From NCBI GenBank assembly GCA_004297545.1, contig SCTB01000012.1, positions 1-63,116 on the forward strand: 63,116 nt of DNA, given 5' to 3'. Within the stretch, counting starts at the first letter, position 1. Every line of letters starts with the position of its first letter. The stretch is from Alphaproteobacteria bacterium (GTDB taxonomy: Bacteria; Pseudomonadota; Alphaproteobacteria; Micavibrionales; UBA2020). Under the pieces are notes generated by a model, which did not search any database, had not been told where the DNA came from, and saw nothing but the letters and a program-made list of their open reading frames with translations. Shown here piece by piece: positions 59,423-63,116 of this stretch. The translations under genes and the position numbers were made by a program.

Positions 59423-59893
59423 TGTCATCCCCGCGAACGCGGGGATCCAGTACCGTAGTCATTAAAACGCGGTTCGTGGAGAATGAGCTGACCGTTGTTT
59501 AACTTGCAATCTGTGTGTACAGGTCAATCCAGGCCGGGTTGAAGTTCTCGATCAGGTCAATCTTCCACTGGCGCCGCCATTTTTTGATCTGCTTTTCGCG
59601 CGTGATAACGGCTTCGGGTGTCGAAAGGGCTTCGTAGTAGACGAGGCAGGCGATGCCGTATTTCTTCGTGAAGCCTTCGAACAGTTTTTCCTTGTGCTGA
59701 AAGACGCGGCCGGGAAGGCCGCTGGTTATTCCCGTGTAGAGTGCGCCGTTTCTGCGGTTGCTCAGGATATAAACGTAGTAAAGCATGGGGAAAAATTAGC
59801 GCAGGCTGGAGCGAAAAACAACGGCCTGCGATATTTGCGCGAGCCGCGTTTTTATAACCACGGTACTGGATCCCCGCGTTCGCGGGGATGACA
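59423..59893. mobile_element. 471-bp GIY-YIG mini-element with 53-bp terminal inverted repeats
   Basis: Left end 59423-59475 and right end 59841-59893 are inverted repeats of 53 bp with four mismatches. Each outer end carries the REP-like palindrome CCCCGCGAACGCGGGG inside a GTCATCC...GGATCC frame. They are followed inward by AGTACCGT and an AAAACGCGG segment. Between them lies only the GIY-YIG gene (59499-59786). No target-site duplication is evident in the flanks. Confidence 0.6.
59499..59786 (-). CDS. GIY-YIG endonuclease domain protein
   Basis: A 95-aa single-domain protein of the GIY-YIG/UPF0213 type. The signature is YYVYILSNRRNGALYTGITSGLPGRVFQHKE (residues 3-33), in which Tyr and Arg residues build the metal-dependent nuclease site. 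REKQIKKWRRQWKIDLIENFNP contains the Glu-bearing closing helix. Such small nucleases are frequent and mobile in alphaproteobacteria and are often mislabelled as UvrC. Here the gene is enclosed by inverted repeats, leaving 23 and 54 bp between coding sequence and ends. This suggests that the protein acts on the element's own palindromic ends. It is on the minus strand. Confidence 0.85.
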   Translation of the reverse strand: MLYYVYILSNRRNGALYTGITSGLPGRVFQHKEKLFEGFTKKYGIACLVYYEALSTPEAVITREKQIKKWRRQWKIDLIENFNPAWIDLYTQIAS

Positions 59894-59953
59894 TTTTAAA
59901 AACCAAAGGGGTCTGATTAAAAACCAAAGGGGCCTGTGTACCTTGAAATTCAA

Positions 59954-60033
59954 CCTGCCTGTCATGCCAGCGAAAGCTGGCATCTCGCGCGAAGCGCATT
60001 TATAAAGGCGGGCCTTTGGCCCGCAAGATTCCG
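59954..60033. repeat. 80-bp direct repeat, right copy (core type A)
   Basis: Second copy of the repeat at 59317, one mismatch (GCGAGATT to GCAAGATT). The DNA from here to 60284 holds no gene or further repeat that I can support. Confidence 0.9.
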
Positions 60034-60284
60034 TTGTTTCAGGCTGGTTTGCAGGCGCTCTCTAGGGCTCTGTACCTGTGCTTTCATCCCGCTCTGGGCC
60101 TTCTCTGCGCATGCTCTGAAATGCGGCTGGATGCGATGAAACAAGGCTTTCATGCGCTTTTGCGCCCCTTTTCGGCCTTTTTGTGAAAAGCGGCCAAAAC
60201 GCTTCTAAGGCTCTGTAATACCGAGGTAATATGCGTGCTGAGTTTGTGCTCCCGCGGCGCGCTGTTTGCGCTGATCTGCGTTGA

Positions 60285-60932
60285 TTACTTCGCTCCGGTC
60301 GGGTTCATGCGTTTCGTGCAGTTGGCGTAGAAGGCCGGATTGGCGGTCTTGTATTCCGCGCAGGGGTCGGCGGGCGGCGCCGCAGGTACGGGCGCTGCTG
60401 CTGTCGTCGTCGCGGTTACGGCGGGAGCGGGGGTTGCGGCGTTCTGGCCTTTCAATGCATTTAGTATTGTCTGCTGCTCGTTGGGCGGGAGATTCCGGAT
60501 TTGCGCCAGCAGCGCCGCCATGGTTGCCTGCTGCGTGGGCGCGGCGGTATTCTGGGCCGGATCGGTTTTCAGTGACGGCTCGATCTGTGCGGAAATCATT
60601 TTCTTCTGCTCGGGCGAGAGAAGCTTCTCCCATTCGGCGCCGGTTGCGGCCATGCCCGGTATGCTGTTCAGGGCGGTGGCCTGTTCGACCAGCGATTGCT
60701 TTTGCTCGGGCGACATGTTCCGGTAGGTTTCAAGCGCCTGGTTCAGTATCTCATTGCGGTCTTTCTCCGACATGCCTTTGAAAGCATCAAGTGTCGGATC
60801 GCCGGATCCCGATGAAGAACTGCCGGGCTTGTCGGCGACGCTGCGGAATTGCTCGGCATGGGTCGCTGGCGCCAGGCAGAGTGCGGCAACGAGCGCGAAC
60901 ACCGCCATATTTATATGAATGAAATGTTTCAT
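60285..60932 (-). CDS. Secreted low-complexity helical protein
   Basis: A 215-aa exported protein that I do not recognise. The signal peptide is residues 1-26 (MAVFALVAALCLAPATHA in its second half). The mature protein has an amphipathic helical region with repeats of the type MSEKDRNEILNQALETYRNM, MSPEQKQSLVEQA and LSPEQKKMISAQ (about residues 53-115). An Ala/Pro/Thr-rich linker (TPAPAVTATTTAAAPVPAAP) and a C-terminal region with two cysteines (DPCAEYKTANPAFYANCTKRM) follow. It starts 21 bp after the Sel1 gene on the same strand and is probably in its operon. Confidence 0.75.
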   Translation of the reverse strand: MKHFIHINMAVFALVAALCLAPATHAEQFRSVADKPGSSSSGSGDPTLDAFKGMSEKDRNEILNQALETYRNMSPEQKQSLVEQATALNSIPGMAATGAEWEKLLSPEQKKMISAQIEPSLKTDPAQNTAAPTQQATMAALLAQIRNLPPNEQQTILNALKGQNAATPAPAVTATTTAAAPVPAAPPADPCAEYKTANPAFYANCTKRMNPTGAK

Positions 60933-60953
60933 GCAGCCCCCCCGGCTTTATGA

Positions 60954-61595
60954 TTAAATCGCGAAAGCGCACATCAGCGGGACAAGCACCCAGAAATATG
61001 CGGCTTCCGCCCCCACGGCGGCGCCGGCGCCCTGCAGGAAGACCAGGCCAAGGCCGTTTTCGACGGTGTGCTGGCTGTGGTCCGCAAAGGTTTCGCTGGC
61101 CACGGCAAAATATTGCCCGCGCGGCGCGATTTTGTTCAGGTAGTATTTCGCCCGCGGGTCGCCGCGCGCGGCGGCCTTGGTGAACCAGTCCACGGCCGTC
61201 TGGTGGCTTTTGGGCACGCCCTTGCCAAGATAATAAAGCGTTCCCAGATGGTATTGCGATTGCGCATCGCCCTGGAGGGCGGCCTTGGTATACCACTTCG
61301 CGGCTTCGGTATAATCCCTCTCCACGCCCATGCCCTTGGTGTAAAGATAGGCAAGACTGTATTGCGCATAGGCGTCGCCTTGTTCGGCGGCCTTGCGGAA
61401 CCAGAAAGCGGCTTTGGTATAATCCTGCTGGACGCCGCGCCCTTCGGCGTAGATGACGGCCAGGTTGTTCTGCACCAGCGGGTCGTTCATGGCGGCGGTG
61501 ATCTGCTGGGGCGTCGGTTCTTTCTTCGCTGCCTGCGCGGAGGCAGACAGCGACAGAAGCGCGAGCAGGGCGAGCACGGCAAACCGGATAAGCAT
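60954..61595 (-). CDS. Secreted Sel1 repeat protein
   Basis: A 213-aa exported protein. The signal peptide is residues 1-22 (MLIRFAVLALLALLSLSASAQA). Four clear Sel1 repeats follow: NDPLVQNNLAVIYAEGRGVQ, YTKAAFWFRKAAEQGDAYAQYSLAYLYTKGMGVE, YTEAAKWYTKAALQGDAQSQYHLGTLYYLGKGVP, and HQTAVDWFTKAAARGDPRAKYYL. After the repeats comes a hydrophobic C-terminal stretch (AVGAEAAYFWVLVPLMCAFAI). It forms an operon with the secreted helical protein downstream. It probably acts as a protein-binding scaffold in the periplasm. Confidence 0.88.
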   Translation of the reverse strand: MLIRFAVLALLALLSLSASAQAAKKEPTPQQITAAMNDPLVQNNLAVIYAEGRGVQQDYTKAAFWFRKAAEQGDAYAQYSLAYLYTKGMGVERDYTEAAKWYTKAALQGDAQSQYHLGTLYYLGKGVPKSHQTAVDWFTKAAARGDPRAKYYLNKIAPRGQYFAVASETFADHSQHTVENGLGLVFLQGAGAAVGAEAAYFWVLVPLMCAFAI

Positions 61596-61846
61596 TTGAA
61601 TGGTACGACCGCTAAATAATTCAATTATCTTGATTTTACGCCTATGTTTTTAATAATCCATGAACATAAGACATTATTTGAGGTATCGGTTCCTTATTCC
61701 TTGATTCACGGCCATTTACCCGCCCGCCTTCACTAAGCCTTTGAAGAAGCTTGGCAGCCGCCCGTCCAAGTCGCTAGGCTGGAGGGCAGGCTGATTCCGC
61801 TTGGGGGGCGGGCGGCTTCGACGTGAGCCGGGGAGAGATAAATCCG

Positions 61847-63116
61847 ATGCGTTATGTGCTGATCCTTGTCGTGATCGCGGCGCTGGCTGGCGGAGGCTGG
61901 TGGGTTTTCTTTTACAAGGAAACAAAACCGGCACCGGCGGTCGCGGTGACCTCCAGCAATGTCGTCGGCACCGTCATTTATACGGAAGGGACGGCGACGC
62001 TGACGCCGCAGGGCGGCAAGGCGGCGCCGGCGCAGGTGACCGACAAGGTCCACCTGCAGGACACGCTGGAGACGGGCGCTGCGTCGCGCATGTTCGTGCT
62101 GTTCATCGACGACACGCAGTTCACGCTGTCGGAAAAGACGAAACTGACGGTCGACCGGTATGTTTTCGATCCGGACGACAGTGCTTCGAATGCGGGCAGC
62201 TATTCGGTGCTGGCGGGCGCCTTCCGCTATGTCAGCGGCCTGGTGGCGAAGAAGGAAAATCCGGATGTGCAGATCAACACGCCGGTCGGCTCTATCGGCA
62301 TCCGCGGCACGGACATCACCGGCGGGATGATCAACGGCGAATACAAGATCCAGGTCGATGACGGCTCCGTCAGCGTGAAGACAGGCGGCGGCGAGCAGAC
62401 CGTCAACAAGGGCCAGATGACGGGCGTGCTGGGCGCCAATGCGGCGCCGTCGTTCCCGACCTACAGCGCGCAGGAACAGCAGCAGCCGCTGCGCCAGATG
62501 GTTTATCTGCAGGACACCAAGGCCGTGCAGCAGCGCATGCAGCAGATGCAGCCGCAGCAGCAGCAGATGCGCCGGCAATACCAGCAATACATGCGCCAGC
62601 AGGGCGGGCCCGGCGGCATGCCGGGTGGTCCCGGAATGCAGGGTGGAATGCGCGGGCCCGGCGGCATGCCGGGCGGGCAACCAGGTGGACAACCAGGTGG
62701 ACAACCGGGCATGCAGGGTGGTGGCATGCGCGGACCCGGCCAGCAGGGAATGCAGGGCGGCCCCGGCGGACAAATGCCGGGTGGTCCGGGCATGCAGCGA
62801 GGTGGTCCCGGCGGAATGCCAGGTGGTCAGGGCGGCATGATGCAGGGCGGACAGCCTGGAATGATGCAAGGCGGGCCCGGCGGTATGCAGGGCGGACAGC
62901 CCGGGATGATGCAAGGCGGACCTGGTGGCATGCAGGGTGGGCAGCCTGGAATAATGCAAGGCGGACCCGGCGGCATGCCGGGCGGACAACCTGGAATGAT
63001 GCAAGGCGGACCTGGTGGCATGCAGGGTGGGCAGCCTGGAATGATGCAAGGCGGACCTGGTGGCATGCCGCCGGGTCCGCCTTGCATCATTCCAGGCTGT
63101 CCGCCCTGCATGCCAC
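61847..63116 (+). CDS. FecR-domain protein with Gly/Met/Gln/Pro repeat tail (runs off window)
   Basis: At least 423 codons; the 3' end lies beyond the window. The N-terminus is a membrane anchor (MRYVLILVVIAALAGGGWWVFF). A FecR domain (about residues 40-190) follows: VVGTVIYTEGTATL, VHLQDTLETGAASRMFVLFIDDTQFTLSEKT, and the hallmark TPVGSIGIRGTDI. A Gln/Met/Arg-rich helix (QQRMQQMQPQQQQMRRQ) comes next. The C-terminal low-complexity part is built on the 15-residue unit GGQPGMMQGGPGGMQ. The ATG has GGGGAGAG upstream. Such FecR proteins outside iron-signalling operons are thought to be cell-envelope proteins, not sigma regulators; no FecI/FecA is present. Confidence 0.85.
   Translation, partial: MRYVLILVVIAALAGGGWWVFFYKETKPAPAVAVTSSNVVGTVIYTEGTATLTPQGGKAAPAQVTDKVHLQDTLETGAASRMFVLFIDDTQFTLSEKTKLTVDRYVFDPDDSASNAGSYSVLAGAFRYVSGLVAKKENPDVQINTPVGSIGIRGTDITGGMINGEYKIQVDDGSVSVKTGGGEQTVNKGQMTGVLGANAAPSFPTYSAQEQQQPLRQMVYLQDTKAVQQRMQQMQPQQQQMRRQYQQYMRQQGGPGGMPGGPGMQGGMRGPGGMPGGQPGGQPGGQPGMQGGGMRGPGQQGMQGGPGGQMPGGPGMQRGGPGGMPGGQGGMMQGGQPGMMQGGPGGMQGGQPGMMQGGPGGMQGGQPGIMQGGPGGMPGGQPGMMQGGPGGMQGGQPGMMQGGPGGMPPGPPCIIPGCPPCMP
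62590..63057 (+). repeat. Tandem repeat array, 45-bp unit, in the FecR-protein gene
   Basis: DNA encoding the Gly/Met/Gln/Pro tail. Later units follow a 45-bp period (GGCATGCAGGGTGGGCAGCC, then TGGAATGATGCAAGGCGGAC), with earlier copies more diverged. Confidence 0.85.
63015..63116. repeat. Inverted copy of the tandem unit at the window end
   Basis: The last 43 bp (63074-63116) are the reverse complement of 63015-63057 with two mismatches, around a 16-bp centre. The reading frame stays open but the residues change to PPGPPCIIPGCPPCMP. Confidence 0.8.

Noticed and set aside
59499-59786. UvrC excinuclease subunit
   Set aside because: Only a single GIY-YIG domain of 95 residues is present; the UvrC helix-hairpin-helix and RNase-H-like parts are missing.
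60034-60284. Stem-like sequence near 60160-60200 as a terminator or RNA
   Set aside because: The stem is short and interrupted, and no T tract follows in the direction of the neighbouring gene.
61733-63049. A 438-codon minus-strand frame rich in His, Leu and Ser
   Set aside because: It is the antisense of the FecR gene and its repeat; the plus frame has a membrane anchor, FecR motifs and a ribosome-binding site.

Overview
The window looks like a piece of a fairly GC-rich alphaproteobacterial chromosome. The markers are an RpoH sigma factor with its RpoH box, a CarD/FdxA pair, the J-protein/CobS/CobT set, a XerD-aroK-aroB-CNNM run, CreA, SufE and fused CoaBC. The many ankyrin and Sel1-like genes, together with dispersed palindromic repeats, suggest an environmental or host-/prey-associated lineage in the wider Rhodospirillales/Micavibrionales sphere. 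That placement is inference, not proof.

Layout. 0-6.5 kb, minus strand: a partial SNase-like secreted protein, rpoH, a metallophosphoesterase fold with altered metal ligands, a 669-aa protein with Gly-Tyr-Trp heptads, and a Tat-exported PhoX-like phosphatase. 6.5-13.7 kb: an accessory block with a three-gene ankyrin operon, two Sel1 proteins, an atypical SDR, a small membrane protein, a fourth ankyrin gene and small conserved-looking genes. 13.9-18.2 kb: a 717-aa protein with a duplicated zincin-like domain, carD, a lone ankyrin gene, and fdxA. 18.3-21.1 kb: a candidate small RNA/attenuator, small genes including a 48-aa Cys-rich ORF, a Ser/Thr/Gly repeat protein and a Sel1 membrane protein. 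21.1-23.8 kb: a divergent FAD oxidase/glutamine-synthetase-like pair of putrescine-degradation type. 24-27.4 kb: creA, three ankyrin genes and a 26-aa ORF. 27.5-35.1 kb: clpX, sufE, hisS, cobT, cobS and a J-domain gene. 35.3-39.2 kb: two paralogous small proteins, a large membrane protein and a GT87-like transferase. 39.2-49.4 kb: accA, xerD, a 50-aa membrane protein, aroK-aroB, a CNNM/CorC protein, an asparagine-synthetase-like pseudoenzyme, coaBC and a GNAT protein. 49.5-58.7 kb: Sel1, cytochrome c, BRCT, peptidase E, two tandem lipases, a VIT1-like transporter, a MORN-like repeat protein, and an acid-ceramidase-like hydrolase with a partner. 58.7-63.1 kb: low-GC cargo, a GIY-YIG mini-element, repeats, Sel1 and a FecR-domain protein running off the end.

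Four signals tie the accessory genes together. (1) Six proteins with unrelated repeat or domain content (four ankyrin, one BRCT, one MORN-like) end in nearly the same C-terminal motif, [MF]-[KR]-P-[LM]-[RQ]-[LMF]. (2) Nine promoters share TTGACATAA with a 17-bp spacer, and they sit almost only before accessory genes, several of which carry that tail. (3) Intergenic regions carry nested palindromes made of two REP-like hairpins in inverted orientation, with at least three different cores. (4) A 471-bp element with 53-bp terminal inverted repeats, each containing the same type of palindrome, encloses a single GIY-YIG nuclease gene, which suggests a mobile source for these repeats. All functional calls come from reading the sequence; no database search was run.
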